DNA of 64,000 nt from Rhynchopus sp. YZ270_cl-10 (Eukaryota > Euglenozoa > Diplonemea > Diplonemida > Diplonemidae), in assembly GCA_964035575.1 (NCBI GenBank), contig OZ037892.1:744001-808000 (forward strand). The letters run 5' to 3'. The translations under genes were made by a program, and so were the position numbers. The notes under the pieces are model-generated. The model was not told the origin of the DNA and searched no databases. It saw only the letters and a program-made list of their open reading frames with translations. Positions 41,659 to 52,192 of this stretch are shown here, in pieces. How positions within the stretch are numbered: the stretch's first letter is position 1; each line of letters starts with the position of its first letter.

Positions 41659-43191
41659 ATGCTGATCACAGCCGTCTCCCGCTTCACACCGGACCGGCAT
41701 GCGATTGAGGTGGATGAGCACATGAGAGTCTCGGACTTTGCTGAGGAGGTGTGTCGTGCGATGTACATGGATGTGAAGCCAGAGAACATTGCCCTGATCG
41801 CACAGGACGGCAGCACGCTCTGCGAAGACGAAGCTTTGGCAGAATGCTGTGTCGAGGACGGCTGCACCGTCAGCATTGAACGCATTGTAAGCGAAGCGGA
41901 CCGACGCCAAGCGGCAGACATCGTTGCACGAACACGCTGCGTGACATGCAACGAAACACTGAAGGAACGGCTTGTCCAGGCTCTCACCTTGGACCCTGAC
42001 AATGTTTCTGCATATTCACGATTAGGGATTGTCGTAGGGGAAGGGAGTGTCAGCGTCTATGGGAGAGAGTTTTCTGCCGTGGAGTTGTACTCAAGATCTG
42101 TAATGCTCAGACCGAAGGATGCTGTGCCATATGTGAATTTGGCCTCAAAGATTGCATTCGGTGGGAGCATCGTGCTTGAGGATGGGGAGTGCTGGACACC
42201 CAAGGAGCTTCTCCTCCATGCGATTGAATGCGACCCGTACCACTACCCATCCTACTCGCTCCTCGCAATGCACGTTGTCGAGGTCACCATCGCCGGTGTT
42301 TTGCATACCAGCAGAGCCCTTTTGGAGCGTGCCGAAGAACTCTCTCGTGGATTGTCCCATAGTCCTACTATAGGCTCCCGGCTTGCGTTGGAAATGCAGG
42401 ACACAGATTTTGGTGTGCGAGGGTACAAAAAAAGCATTCTAAAAGGCATAGTGCGAACGTCTACTGAAGGGGGGCGGTGCTATTTGAACCTGGCCTTGGT
42501 GACAGAGGTGGACCCGATGAAATCTGGAGCGCAATGTCCGAGAAGACAGCTCCTCATGAATGCGATGCGCCATGAACCGCAGAACCCCCTCCCGCTTCTG
42601 TACCTGGCCGCTCTGCTTGATGATGTTGTGCTCGAGGGTGTAGCTCTCTCCACAAGAGAGCTGCTCTCCCGCGCGCTCCTTGTCACAGAGAACTACCTTC
42701 CAGACACCTTTCCGTATCTCAAGAAAGGGGCTACGGCGCTGTTGGAGGACGGTACCTTTGTGTCTGCGGGAGAGCTTCTTTCGCGGGGAGGTGCCTTGCA
42801 GAAGGAAAATGGGCTGAGTCTGCTGGACTGCGTAACAGGGTTGGTCGCGAAGGCGCATTGTGGTGTGATAGGGAATGGTGCGTTGACAGTTTTCACTAAG
42901 GGACAGCAACAGCATGCTGCAGCGGTGTATGCGTTTGTTCAGTATCAGGTTGCAATGCAAAATATGCGTCTTTCCACAGGGTTACCCACTGAAGTGCATA
43001 TGCGTGAAGAGGAGCGGTCCGCAGCACGTTCACGGCTTGGTGATGCGTACCGTGTCATAGCTAGAACACTCCCCGAACTATCAGGCCGTATAGTAGCACC
43101 CAACGGTGTCCGTATGACCAAGCTTAGCCTCCTCCAGTGGGAAACAGAAGAGATCGCAAAGGAAAGGGGGGATTCTGTGTTGTGTCCTTGA
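41659..43191 (+). CDS. Ubiquitin-like/TPR-like repeat protein
   Basis: 510 residues from ATG 41659, just after a CT-rich leader. The first 75 residues (AVSRFTPDRHAIEVDEHM...IALIAQDGSTLCEDEAL...CTVSIERI) have the strand-helix-strand pattern and QDGSTL turn of ubiquitin-like folds. The rest is a chain of 30-40-residue helical repeats with a TPR-like look: VELYSRSVMLRPKDAVPYVNLA, KELLLHAIECDPYHYPSYSLLA, RQLLMNAMRHEPQNPLPLLYLA. Such repeats usually bind other proteins, so a scaffold or adaptor role is inferred. No catalytic motif is visible. Ends in TGA. Confidence 0.75.
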   Translation: MLITAVSRFTPDRHAIEVDEHMRVSDFAEEVCRAMYMDVKPENIALIAQDGSTLCEDEALAECCVEDGCTVSIERIVSEADRRQAADIVARTRCVTCNETLKERLVQALTLDPDNVSAYSRLGIVVGEGSVSVYGREFSAVELYSRSVMLRPKDAVPYVNLASKIAFGGSIVLEDGECWTPKELLLHAIECDPYHYPSYSLLAMHVVEVTIAGVLHTSRALLERAEELSRGLSHSPTIGSRLALEMQDTDFGVRGYKKSILKGIVRTSTEGGRCYLNLALVTEVDPMKSGAQCPRRQLLMNAMRHEPQNPLPLLYLAALLDDVVLEGVALSTRELLSRALLVTENYLPDTFPYLKKGATALLEDGTFVSAGELLSRGGALQKENGLSLLDCVTGLVAKAHCGVIGNGALTVFTKGQQQHAAAVYAFVQYQVAMQNMRLSTGLPTEVHMREEERSAARSRLGDAYRVIARTLPELSGRIVAPNGVRMTKLSLLQWETEEIAKERGDSVLCP

Positions 43192-43727
43192 AAAGGGGAG
43201 ATGGAGGAGGGGGGGACTGTGCAATATTCGTCTTTTCTGTTTTGTTTGGGGGAGTGTTTTTAAAAGAAACACGTTTGAGATTTTATTAGCAAATCCTTCC
43301 TACTTTTCATACAGTAGTTTTATTTGGACATTCTTATGATTTAGGTGACTAAGTACGAGAGGCTTCAGTTCATCTCGTCAAACCTTTCTTTTTCTTTGTT
43401 GTGCTGATTTGTTTCATCCCTTTTTTCTTCTCATGATCACAGGGTTTTTCTTTAGGTGATTAAACAACGTTACTTATGCAAACTACTAGGTTATCTTGTC
43501 AAGTTATTTATTGCTATGCCCTTCTCGGCAGTGCGATAACCGAGCAGAGAACCGGTGCCTCACACCCAACGCCCACTTCTTGTTTCTTTTATCCTATCAT
43601 GTCTTGCAGCCGATTTCTATGTTTTTCTCTGTTTTTTTTTTTTTTTTTTGTCCTTTTTCCATTCTTCTTATCAAACGCAAGGCAATGTAAGGCACACTCA
43701 TCTCAATTTTTTGTCAATACAACCTCT
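43192..43727. other. Spacer before the duplicated block
   Basis: Two family A hairpins (43343-43375 and a looser one at about 43454-43493), then T runs. No gene. Confidence 0.4.
43343..43375 (+). repeat. ACGAGAG-loop hairpin, family A
   Basis: AGGTGA/TCATCT outer stem, inner AAGT/GCTT, loop ACGAGAG. Confidence 0.5.
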
Positions 43728-43899
43728 CCCGCCACACGTTGACCCGTTTTTTCTGTCCTTCTACCTCCAACGGCGTGTATGCTTTGCCTCCCCTTTGTCA
43801 CCCCCACAGATATTACACAGTTTGGAAACTAGAAGGGGAAAGCGCGAAGCGACTAAGCGACGTGTCGCATTCTTGACACAGACAACTGGGGTTGTTGCA

Positions 43900-45672
43900 A
43901 TGGAGCTGCAGTGGCCACGTTGTATTGAGGGTGCACTGACGCTGGATGGCACGCTTGGCAGGAAGGAAAGGAAGAAGCGGGAGTTGTTCTTTCTAATCAA
44001 CTGTACTGCGCTTGTGTTACTGCCTGTGCCCACGGTTATTGGGTATGGTTACGGCGGACTGCGTCGCTGGTTCACGATGGTGTGGCTTCTCACGGCATTC
44101 CTCTCGGTAGTGCACATCTTCTGCAAGAAGGCGTTGACGACACCTGTAATGGTTGGTGTTAGTTATTTGTATGCGTTATGTATATTTTGCGCCGATCTTC
44201 TTGCTCGCTGCAATGGTGACACATATTGGTCACCACTCGTGATCGTAGTAGACATGTTGCTTGTGTTGCAAGTGCCCACACGTTACACTCTTGGGTTGGT
44301 GTGTGTTGTGCTTGTGTGGTTGGGTGTTATGACTGCGGAGGAGTCCTTCAGGTTTGGCATCTTCGACCTGCCTGGTCTTGTGCCGCAGGAGGGTGAGTTG
44401 GGGAGGAGGGGTCACGTAGAAGACAGGACAAACTGTGAAGAGCTCCCGTGTGCCACACCTGCTGTGACGATCACTTTGGGTGCTGTCAGTGTCTTCGTCG
44501 GCGACTTCATCGCAACGAGAGGGTTTGCCAGGGAGATCCTGAAGGAGCAGGCAACAATGGAGCGGACGATCAGCACTGTGCAGGAGATTGCGTCGCTGCT
44601 TGCGAGGTACGACGTGGAGGGGGTTGCGGAGATGCTGAAGGTTCACGAGGCTGCGCTGCCTGAGGGGATGAGGGACGCACTGCAGAGTATAGAGGAGAAC
44701 CTGCGGAAGTACAAGGCATACCTCCCGCAGACGTGTCTGCCGTTTGACGAGGATGAGAAGGAACCGTGGGAAGGTTCTGTGGCTTCCGCGGATCTTTCAA
44801 CGTCACGTGGCAACAACTCACAGAGCACTGCAGTGGCGGTGTTGTGTCTGCAGCCACTGGGTCTGTCCTCAACAAAGGCGACGCTGCAGACACTGAACAT
44901 CAAAGACACGTTGCACCGCTTGGAGGAGGACAGTGCACGCTTCACCGACCTCTTCACAACTGTTCTTCTGAAGACGTTGCGGGCAACCGAAGTGAGTCGT
45001 GGGATGGTGGACGTATTTGTTGGGGACAGGATCCACTGCTCGTTCAACACGTCGAAAACATGCGCATCACACGCAGCCTCAGCACTGCACACTGCTACAT
45101 TGCTGCTGCGTGATGATACCGTTGCTCCACATGTGAACATGGGAATTGCGACTGGGAAGGTGCTGCGTGGTGACATGGGGTGTGAAGTAATGCGCCGCTT
45201 CTGCATGGTGGGCACACTTGTGCATGATGTGAATGTGTTGGAACGTGCCGGCCGTGTGTTGGGGTGCAGTATGCTCTGCAACCGTCTCTGCTTCAGTGAC
45301 GCTGAGTGTGAACACGAACTGCGTCTGATCCCCTGCAAGGTCGAGTTTGCTGTTGGCCGTGATGCGGAGGTTGTTGCTGAGTTAGTTGTTCCAAAGAATA
45401 TAAGAGCGTCATCTACAGTGGATGAGTGGATGTACGTGGTGGGCGAGAAGAAGGACTGGGACGACTACAACTTGGCAGTGCGCAGCTTCATAAGGGGAGA
45501 GTGCTCTGCAGAAGATGTTGCGGCAGCTGAGAGGCAGGGACCAGCATACACACCTGTGAACGTGGCTGCGTCTTCTGGTGGCTGTGATATTTTGCACTTG
45601 CCCGTGACCAGCAGGAACCCACTCAAGAAGGCTTCTATCTTTGTTGAAAATACTCTTGTGGAATACATGTAG
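43900..45672 (+). CDS. Six-helix membrane protein with degenerate cyclase domain, copy 1
   Basis: 590 residues. Six hydrophobic segments (about 28-207) are followed by ATRGFAREILKEQATMERTIS, a coiled-coil-like linker shared with the true cyclase at 3-1847. One cyclase-like domain follows (about 300-500). It keeps the fold signature (NMGIATGKVLRGDMG...RRFCMVGTLVHDVNVLERAG), but the first metal Asp motif reads LCLQPL and the Asn/Arg of VNxASR are gone. So it corresponds to the degenerate second domain of the 5' cyclase and lacks the catalytic first one. A role as inactive partner or regulator is inferred. The frame is open further upstream, but the ATG at 43900 matches that of copy 2. Confidence 0.8.
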   Translation: MELQWPRCIEGALTLDGTLGRKERKKRELFFLINCTALVLLPVPTVIGYGYGGLRRWFTMVWLLTAFLSVVHIFCKKALTTPVMVGVSYLYALCIFCADLLARCNGDTYWSPLVIVVDMLLVLQVPTRYTLGLVCVVLVWLGVMTAEESFRFGIFDLPGLVPQEGELGRRGHVEDRTNCEELPCATPAVTITLGAVSVFVGDFIATRGFAREILKEQATMERTISTVQEIASLLARYDVEGVAEMLKVHEAALPEGMRDALQSIEENLRKYKAYLPQTCLPFDEDEKEPWEGSVASADLSTSRGNNSQSTAVAVLCLQPLGLSSTKATLQTLNIKDTLHRLEEDSARFTDLFTTVLLKTLRATEVSRGMVDVFVGDRIHCSFNTSKTCASHAASALHTATLLLRDDTVAPHVNMGIATGKVLRGDMGCEVMRRFCMVGTLVHDVNVLERAGRVLGCSMLCNRLCFSDAECEHELRLIPCKVEFAVGRDAEVVAELVVPKNIRASSTVDEWMYVVGEKKDWDDYNLAVRSFIRGECSAEDVAAAERQGPAYTPVNVAASSGGCDILHLPVTSRNPLKKASIFVENTLVEYM

Positions 45673-45900
45673 CAAATTTCCATTTGCCGCAGACGATGAA
45701 GTTTCAACACAGAGTTTTGTTTTTTATTCGACCAATCAACGACTATTATGGTGACTTTTTGTGAATATTTGTTGCACTGCCCCCCTTTTCACCCCGAAGC
45801 ACCTTTCTCATCTTATCCGGGTGAGTCACATACTGGCACACCTCCCCTCCATTGCACCACCCATTTAGCCTCCGCACCCCACCCCAGACAGGGTCTTACG

Positions 45901-45963
45901 ATGGGTGTCCCTTTTGCGACGCTGTACGTCTCAGATGCAGGGATTGATGGGTTGAAGCATTAT
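45901..45963 (+). pseudogene. Truncated 5' piece of the CDP-alcohol phosphotransferase gene
   Basis: The first 21 codons (MGVPFATLYVSDAGIDGLKHY) are identical in protein sequence to the start of the gene at 48343. The frame then runs across the duplication junction into unrelated sequence and stops at about 46077. The upstream promoter-like stretch is duplicated too, so a short transcript could be made. Confidence 0.85.
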
Positions 45964-48405
45964 CCCGCCACACGTTGGCCCCGTTTTTTCTGTCCTTCTA
46001 CCTCCAACGGTGTGTGTGCTTTGCCTCCCCTTTGTCACCACAATGCACCCACAGATATTACACAGTTTGGAAACTAGAAGGGGAAAGCGCGAAGCGACTA
46101 AGCGACGTGTCGCATTCTTGACAGGCAGCTGGGGTTGTTTCAATGAAGCTGCAGTGGCCACGTTGTATTGAGGGTGCACTGACGCTGGATGGCACGCTTG
46201 GCAGGAAGGAAGGGAAGAAGCGGGAGTTGTTCTTTCTAATCAACTGTACTGCGCTTGCGTTCATGCCGACATTCGCGGTTCTTGGGTATCGTTACGGCGG
46301 ACTGCGTCGCTGGTTCACGATGGTGTGGCTTCTCACGGCATTACTCTCGGTAGTGCACATCTTGTGCAAGAAGGCGTTGACGACACCTGTAATGGTTGGT
46401 GTTAGTTATTTGTATGCGTTATGTATATTTTGCGCCGATATTCTTGCTCGCTGCAATGGTGACGTATATTGGTCACCACTCGTGCTCGTAGTAGACATGT
46501 TGCTTGTGTTGCAGGTGCCCACACGCTACACTCTTGGGTTGGTGTGTGTTGTGCTTGTGTGGTTGGGTGTTATGACTGCGGAGTCGTCCTTCAGGTTTGG
46601 CATCTTCGACCTACCTGGTCTTGTGCCGCAGGAGGGTGAGTTGGGGAGGAGGCGTTACGTAGAAGATAGGACCAACTGTGATGACCTCCCGTGTGCCACA
46701 CCTGCTGTGACGATCACTTTGGGTGCTGTCAGTGTCTTCGTCGTTGACTTCCTCGCAACGAGAGGGTTTGCCAGGGAGATTCTGAAGGAGCAGGCAACAA
46801 TGGAGCGGACGATCAGCACTGTGCAGGAGATTGCGTTGCTGCTTGCGAGGTACGACGTGGAGGGGGTTGCGGAGATGCTGAAGGTTCACGAGGCTGCGCT
46901 GCCTGAGGGGATGAGGGACGCACTGCAGAGTATAGAGGAGAACCTGCGGAAGTACAAGGCATACCTCCCGCAGACGTGTCTGCCGTTTGACGAGGAGGAT
47001 GAGGAGGAACCGTGGGAAAGTTCGGCTTCCGTGGATATTTCAACGTCACGTGGCGACAGCTCACAGAGCACTGCAGTGGCGGTGTTGTGTCTGCAGCCAC
47101 TGGGTCTGTCCTCAACAAAGGCGACGCTGCAGACACTGAACATCAAAGACACGTTGCACCGCTTGGAGGAGGACAGTGCACGCTTCACCGACCTGTTCAC
47201 AACTGTTCTTCTGAAGATGTTGCAGACAACCGAAGTGCATCGTGGGATGGTGGACGTATTTGTTGGGGACAGGATCCACTGCTCGTTCAACACGTCAAAA
47301 ACATGCGCATCGCACGCAACCTCAGCACTGCACGCTGCCACATTGCTGCTGCGTGATGATACCGTTGCTCCACATGTGAACATGGGAATTGCGACTGGGA
47401 AGGTGCTGCGTGGTGACATGGGGTGTGAAGTGATGCGCCGCTTCTGCATGGTGGGCACACTTGTGCATGATGTGAATGTGCTGGAACGTGCTGGCCGTGT
47501 GTTGGGGTGCAGTATGCTCTGCAACCGTCTCTGCTTCAGTGACGCTGAGTGTGAACACGAACTGCGTCTGATCCCCTGCAAGGTCGAGTTTGCTGTTGGC
47601 CGTGATGCGGAGGTTGTTGCTGAGTTAGTTGTTCCAAAGAATATAAGGGCCTCATCTACAGTGGATGAGTGGATGTACGTGGTTGGCGGGAAGAAGGACT
47701 GGGAGGACTACAACTTGGCAGTGCGCAGCTTCATGAGGGGAGAGTGCTCTGCAGAAGATGTTGCGGCAGCTGAGAGGCAGGGACCAGCATACACACCTGT
47801 GAACGTGGCTGCGTCTTCTGGTGGCTGTGATATTTTGCACTTGCCCGTGACCAGCAGGAATCCACTCAAGAAGGCTTCTATCTTTGTTGAAAATACTCTT
47901 GTGGAATACACGTAGCAAATTTCCATTTTCCACAGACGATGAAGTTTCAACACAGAGTTTCCGTTTTTATTTCCCCGGTATCACATGATACTGTCTTTCC
48001 ATGGATACACCTGGAAAGGAGTTCCGCGCTATTCACAAAACTCGATAGGCGATTGAGCGTATCCAACAACAACCAAAACAGAATAAAGTTCAAGAAGAGA
48101 ATAAAAAATGCAGGAAAAATAAAGAGAAAAACAAAGAGATTTTGACAACGGGACAATAAAAGACCATCAGCGACTATTATGGTGACTTTTCGTGAATATT
48201 TGTTGCACTGGCCCCCTTTTTTCACCCCGTTGAAAGCACCTTTCTCATCTTATCCGGGTGAGTCACATACTGGCACACTTGACCCCCCCTCCATTGCACC
48301 ACCCATTTAGCCTCCGCACCCCACCCCAGACAGGGTCTTACGATGGGTGTCCCTTTTGCGACGCTGTACGTCTCAGATGCAGGGATTGACGGGTTGAAGC
48401 ATTAT
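45964..48405 (+). repeat. Tandem duplication unit 2 (2.4 kb)
   Basis: Second copy of 43728-45963. It has about 190 bp more between the pseudo-cyclase stop and the shared CGACTATTATGGTGAC block (roughly 47970-48165), so copy 2 gained or copy 1 lost this stretch. Confidence 0.9.
46143..47915 (+). CDS. Six-helix membrane protein with degenerate cyclase domain, copy 2
   Basis: 590 residues, the same length as copy 1 and differing mainly in the first membrane helix (AFMPTFAVLGYRYGG against VLLPVPTVIGYGYGG), in the acidic linker near residue 280, and at scattered sites. The reading frame and all domain features are preserved in both copies, including loss of the first metal-binding Asp. That suggests both are kept for a non-catalytic use or are a recent duplication. 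Confidence 0.8.
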   Translation: MKLQWPRCIEGALTLDGTLGRKEGKKRELFFLINCTALAFMPTFAVLGYRYGGLRRWFTMVWLLTALLSVVHILCKKALTTPVMVGVSYLYALCIFCADILARCNGDVYWSPLVLVVDMLLVLQVPTRYTLGLVCVVLVWLGVMTAESSFRFGIFDLPGLVPQEGELGRRRYVEDRTNCDDLPCATPAVTITLGAVSVFVVDFLATRGFAREILKEQATMERTISTVQEIALLLARYDVEGVAEMLKVHEAALPEGMRDALQSIEENLRKYKAYLPQTCLPFDEEDEEEPWESSASVDISTSRGDSSQSTAVAVLCLQPLGLSSTKATLQTLNIKDTLHRLEEDSARFTDLFTTVLLKMLQTTEVHRGMVDVFVGDRIHCSFNTSKTCASHATSALHAATLLLRDDTVAPHVNMGIATGKVLRGDMGCEVMRRFCMVGTLVHDVNVLERAGRVLGCSMLCNRLCFSDAECEHELRLIPCKVEFAVGRDAEVVAELVVPKNIRASSTVDEWMYVVGGKKDWEDYNLAVRSFMRGECSAEDVAAAERQGPAYTPVNVAASSGGCDILHLPVTSRNPLKKASIFVENTLVEYT

Positions 48406-51400
48406 AAGTACTCCGGGACGGACCTCTCCCTGACAAGCAAGTACATCATGCAGCACTACTGGCGGTGGGCAGTCAACTTCCTCCCGCGCACGCTGGCGCC
48501 GAACCTGATCACGCTGTGCGGGTTTGCGTGTCTGCTTCTGAGCTATGCTGTGGTCTCGCTCCACTCACCTGAGATCCGCACGGTGACACCCTCCTGGGTG
48601 TGGGTGCTGGCAGGGCTCTGCCTCTTCGCCTACCAAACACTCGACGCGCTTGACGGCAAGCAGGCACGCAGGACCGGCACCTCCAGCCCCCTTGGCGAGC
48701 TCTTTGACCACGGCTGCGACGCCCTCGGCACACACCTCGTCTCGTTGAACACCGTCGCTGCGTTGATGCTCCCGCAGGAGCTTTCCCTCTGGTCGCTCTC
48801 TTACGTGCTGATGCTCAGCAGCGGGTTCTACTTCTGCGCATGGGAGCAGTACCACACAGGGACGCTGACGCTCGGCTACGTGAACGGCCCCGTGGACGGC
48901 ATCCTCTTCGTTGTGTTCGTGATCTACTTCGGAACGGCGCTGCTCGGGAATGAGTATTGGTCTGCGCATGAGTTTGAGGGTCTGCTCTACTCGCAGCTGC
49001 TCATCATCTTCGGCTTCGCAGCAGGCGTGTTCACCTTCTACGGCAACGGCAAGAACGTCATCCAGCAGTGGGTCAACCACCCCGAGCTCAACAAAGACAT
49101 CTCTCACCCCTTCCGCACCGTGCTGCCTGCGCTCGTCATGGTGGCGAGTGTGTTCACACTGTACAACTTCCAGTACGACTACGTGACCGGACCTGGATTC
49201 CGCACCATCTGCTGCGCATACGGGCTTGCAGTGGGTAACGTATGTATCATGTGAGAATAGTGCAAGGGAGACAATCGTGAGTGGACGCCAATATCTATGA
49301 TGCAGGTCGGCCTTGTGAGTCGGCAACGTGGTTGAGGCATATTGTTGTGACCTTTTTTTTTATTTCGCGTGTTGTTGTTTTTTATACACTTCCCTAATGC
49401 TTTCAAATTTTTATTTGAAAGTGTATGAATTTGTTATTTCGCCTTGCTTCACCCTCCACTTATTATTCACATAACCCCCCCTCACAGAGCTGCGGCTGGT
49501 TCGTGATCTCGCGTGTCTGCAACGTGCTCGACAGACTGCACCCTGGGCTGGAGATGCCCTCTGTCGGGTTCCCGATTGCAGTGTTGGTGTACTGTGTGGT
49601 ATGTCTACGGTGTACACTTTCAAACCTTTACGCGCACATTTATTTCAACTATTATTTGATAACAATAGGCGCATCCGTCTTACAATTTTTTCGTTGTTTT
49701 TATTCACTTTCCCACAATGAGTGCAGCACACTCTTGGTGCTTCTGACTTCAATAGGCCTACCCTGTTTTTTTTCAGTTCTGAGCAACAGAACACCTCATC
49801 AACGCGGGACTTAGTAGACCATCGCACGAATCCTTTCTCTCTTTCCTGTTCTCCCTTCCCCACCCAACCCTACCCTTTCCCTCCCCCCCGCAGGTGCCCA
49901 ACTTCCTTGCTGCTGACGACGCTGCAGCACTCGTGGCAACTCTTCCTACCTACATGACAGTGTACCTCTGTGTCCTGGTGGCGCTGTACCTCCACATGGC
50001 CCTCAGCGTCTGCGACAGAATTGGAATGGTATGTGTTCTGCTAAGCGGCGGGCTTTGTTTTGGCCTCAAAGAGGTTTCCTCTTCAGGTAGTCAGTGGGTG
50101 CGTATTAGCAGTAATAAAAATATCATCACTGGTGTGACCTATACAAGGGTAGTGGTATACCTTAGAAGGACCTTAGAAGGACCTTTTTTACACCTTTTTT
50201 TTGGGGGGGTGCTAAAATTATTTTGTGTACATCTTTTTGGTGGTTTTTTGTGGCCAGAAATTTTCCCCAGAATTTTTTACCCACAAAAAATAAAAAAAAA
50301 ATTTTTTGATTTCGGTGCACCGGAGACTGCGCGTGCTGTGATGGGGTCACTTTGCGCTCAGAAATGAGTATTTTTGACCTAAAATGCATGTGTCAGTTTT
50401 TACAGGCCATTTTCAGGTTCTGTGTGCAAAATATGGTCAGTACTTGACTTCTGAAGGAAAAGTACAAAAGGAACGTGGGGCAGTTTGCGTAGATGCAAAT
50501 TTTACACCCCACCATTTGACGGGCGGAGCTCGTGGAACCCAACGAAGAGTGAGAAAAAAGGATACGCCGAAACAATAAAAGTAGCGTACCGTGCGCCTGC
50601 GGCGCAAGCTAGTATCCCACCTTCCCATGACATAGTGTCGCAGGCTACCGCTGTCTCGGAACCCTCCATCGGCCCTTTGCCTTGGTACTGGGTACTGGGT
50701 ACTGGGTACTGGGTACTGGGTACTGGGTACTGGGTACTGGGTACTGGGTACTGGGTACTGGGTACTGGGTACTGGGTACTGGGTACTGGGTACTGGGTAC
50801 TGGGTACTGGGTACTGGGTACTGGGTACTGGGTACTGGGTACTGGGTACTGGGTACTGGGTACTGGGTACTGGGTACTGGGTACTGGGTACTGGGTACTG
50901 GGTACTGGGTACTGGGTACTGGGTACTGGGTACACAGTTTTTTGATCGAAAACAAGGCCACTCCACCACAGGGAAAGCTCGGGAAAAAGTCACGTCTTCT
51001 AAGGTATGGTGGTTTTCCTTAAGGAAATGCCCTAAGGAAAACCACCATACCTTAGAAGGACCTTAGAAGGACCTTTTTTACACCTTTTTTTTAGAAAAAT
51101 CACACCAATCACTGAATATTTATTACAGACTTCCCATAAAATGGTTACGTTTTGCTTTATTTACGAGAGGCTGGGGGTTCATGACTATCAGAAACAAACA
51201 ACCCACTATAAAGTATGGGGACATTTAGTGCACCCTATTATACCTTCTGTTCAGTAGAATAGAAAGTATATGAAATAATTTCTTCGCTTTGATAGATGGG
51301 TGATACTGTAGCGTGGAGCTTCCTCTTTCCCTATGCCAGAAATATATTACAGCTTTTTTTGAGTGTAGAATCTATGAGTACCCCTAGCCCCTTTGTGTGG

Positions 51401-51570
51401 TAATAGAGGACAGAACCCGCCTAATAGGTGATTGTGGACATCAAAGAAGAGAGAATGATATCATAAATACACGACACATACAGGCTCTTGGGATCAACTC
51501 CCTGACAATGACCGAGAAGCAAGTCAAAGTGGCAATGGAGTTGGCCGCCAAAGAAACAAAGACAGAGTGA
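48343..51570 (+). CDS. CDP-alcohol phosphotransferase (choline/ethanolamine type), 4 exons
   Basis: Transfers phosphocholine or phosphoethanolamine from its CDP form to diacylglycerol, the last Kennedy-pathway step, in the ER membrane. Exon 1 (48343-49239) has the signature DG(x)2AR(x)8G(x)3D(x)3D: D104, G105, A108, R109, G118, D122, D126. Exons 2 (49488-49598) and 3 (49894-50028) follow in phase 0 with GTATGT donors and CAG acceptors. A likely last exon at 51484-51570 (ALGINSLTMTEKQ...KETKTE, TGA) gives 409 residues, the usual family size; this exon is the least certain. Many hydrophobic helices are present. Substrate choice cannot be read. Intron 3 would be about 1.45 kb and holds a minisatellite and a hairpin. 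The first 21 codons are duplicated upstream at 45901. Confidence 0.85.
50684..50933 (+). repeat. 7-bp minisatellite (GGGTACT)n, about 36 copies
   Basis: Uninterrupted GGGTACT units. All frames lack stop codons, so the long apparent reading frames here are spurious. The GTACT core is shared with the arrays at 61331-62330. Confidence 0.95.
51004..51052. repeat. 20-bp perfect hairpin
   Basis: GGTATGGTGGTTTTCCTTA and TAAGGAAAACCACCATACC are inverse, around a short GGAAATGCCC centre. Confidence 0.7.
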
Positions 51571-52192
51571 ATTCACAGCTCCTCGGCATTTAGATTCATT
51601 TCAGGTGTAACGAAAAAAAAAAAAAAAAAAAGTAATGTCCTCCGAATTTGGGCAAAAACAAAATAGGGAAGAAAAGCAAAGCAAAATTCATCGCAGATGG
51701 GGGATTACGTTGTGGAGGATGGGGCAAACTGCCTTCCTCTTTCAAAAAAATAGGGGGTTCCTTTTTTTGTACATTTATCCCCTCTCTTGCCAGGTGGTGT
51801 ATGTCAAAAGGGCCACTCCAAAAAAAAAACAAAAAAAAATATGTACCAACTTCCGACTTGCTCTGCGTTTATGTCGTTTTTATCAAAAACTCTAGCCAAA
51901 GAAAAAAAAAATTCCCCTGAATTTCCCCCTTCCCCCACATACAAAGCGCGTTATACCGTACTCAAGAACTTACCTTTTTTTTCGTCATTTTTTTTTCTTC
52001 AAGGTGACTAAGCACAAGAAGCTTAGGTTCATCTTAATAAAACCTTTCTTTTTCTTCCCTTTGGTACACCTTGCAAAAAACGGTAAAGCTTATGTTTCGT
52101 ATGCAATACATTTTTTTTTTCTTTTTTTGTTCTCTTGTGAAAATGAAAGCATATTTTTTCCCATTTCCCCTACCCTTTTTATTAGCCACCCC
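51571..52192. other. Spacer with family A hairpin
   Basis: Long A and T runs and a family A hairpin at 52001-52035. No gene seen. Confidence 0.4.
52001..52035 (+). repeat. ACGAGAG-type hairpin, family A
   Basis: AAGGTGA/TCATCTT and CTAAGC/GCTTAG stems, loop ACAAGAA. Confidence 0.6.

Larger units (their letters stand above)
43728..45963 (+). repeat. Tandem duplication unit 1 (2.2 kb)
   Basis: Runs from CCCGCCACACGTT to GGGTTGAAGCATTAT and is repeated head-to-tail as 45964-48405. It contains one pseudo-cyclase gene and the promoter plus first 21 codons of the phosphotransferase gene. Confidence 0.9.
50157..51092. repeat. Block bounded by 45-bp direct repeats inside intron 3
   Basis: TACCTTAGAAGGACCTTAG and the following CCTTTTTTACACC occur at about 50158-50203 and again at 51047-51092. 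Between them are the minisatellite, the GCGCCTGCGGCGCAAGC module (about 50593) and a perfect hairpin. Confidence 0.6.

Noticed and set aside
43555-43899. Upstream extension of the first pseudo-cyclase
   Set aside because: It translates T-rich spacer and is not matched before the ATG in the duplicate copy.
50684-50933. Interstitial telomere array
   Set aside because: GGGTACT is G-rich but is not a known telomere unit, and related non-G-rich units occur at 61-62 kb.
50437-51066. Open frames of VLGTGYW / STQYPVP repeats
   Set aside because: Same reason: products of the GGGTACT minisatellite within an intron.
51568-51640. TGA readthrough in the phosphotransferase (as in mammalian SELENOI)
   Set aside because: The frame after this TGA is A-rich and shows no family similarity, and the protein already has normal length.
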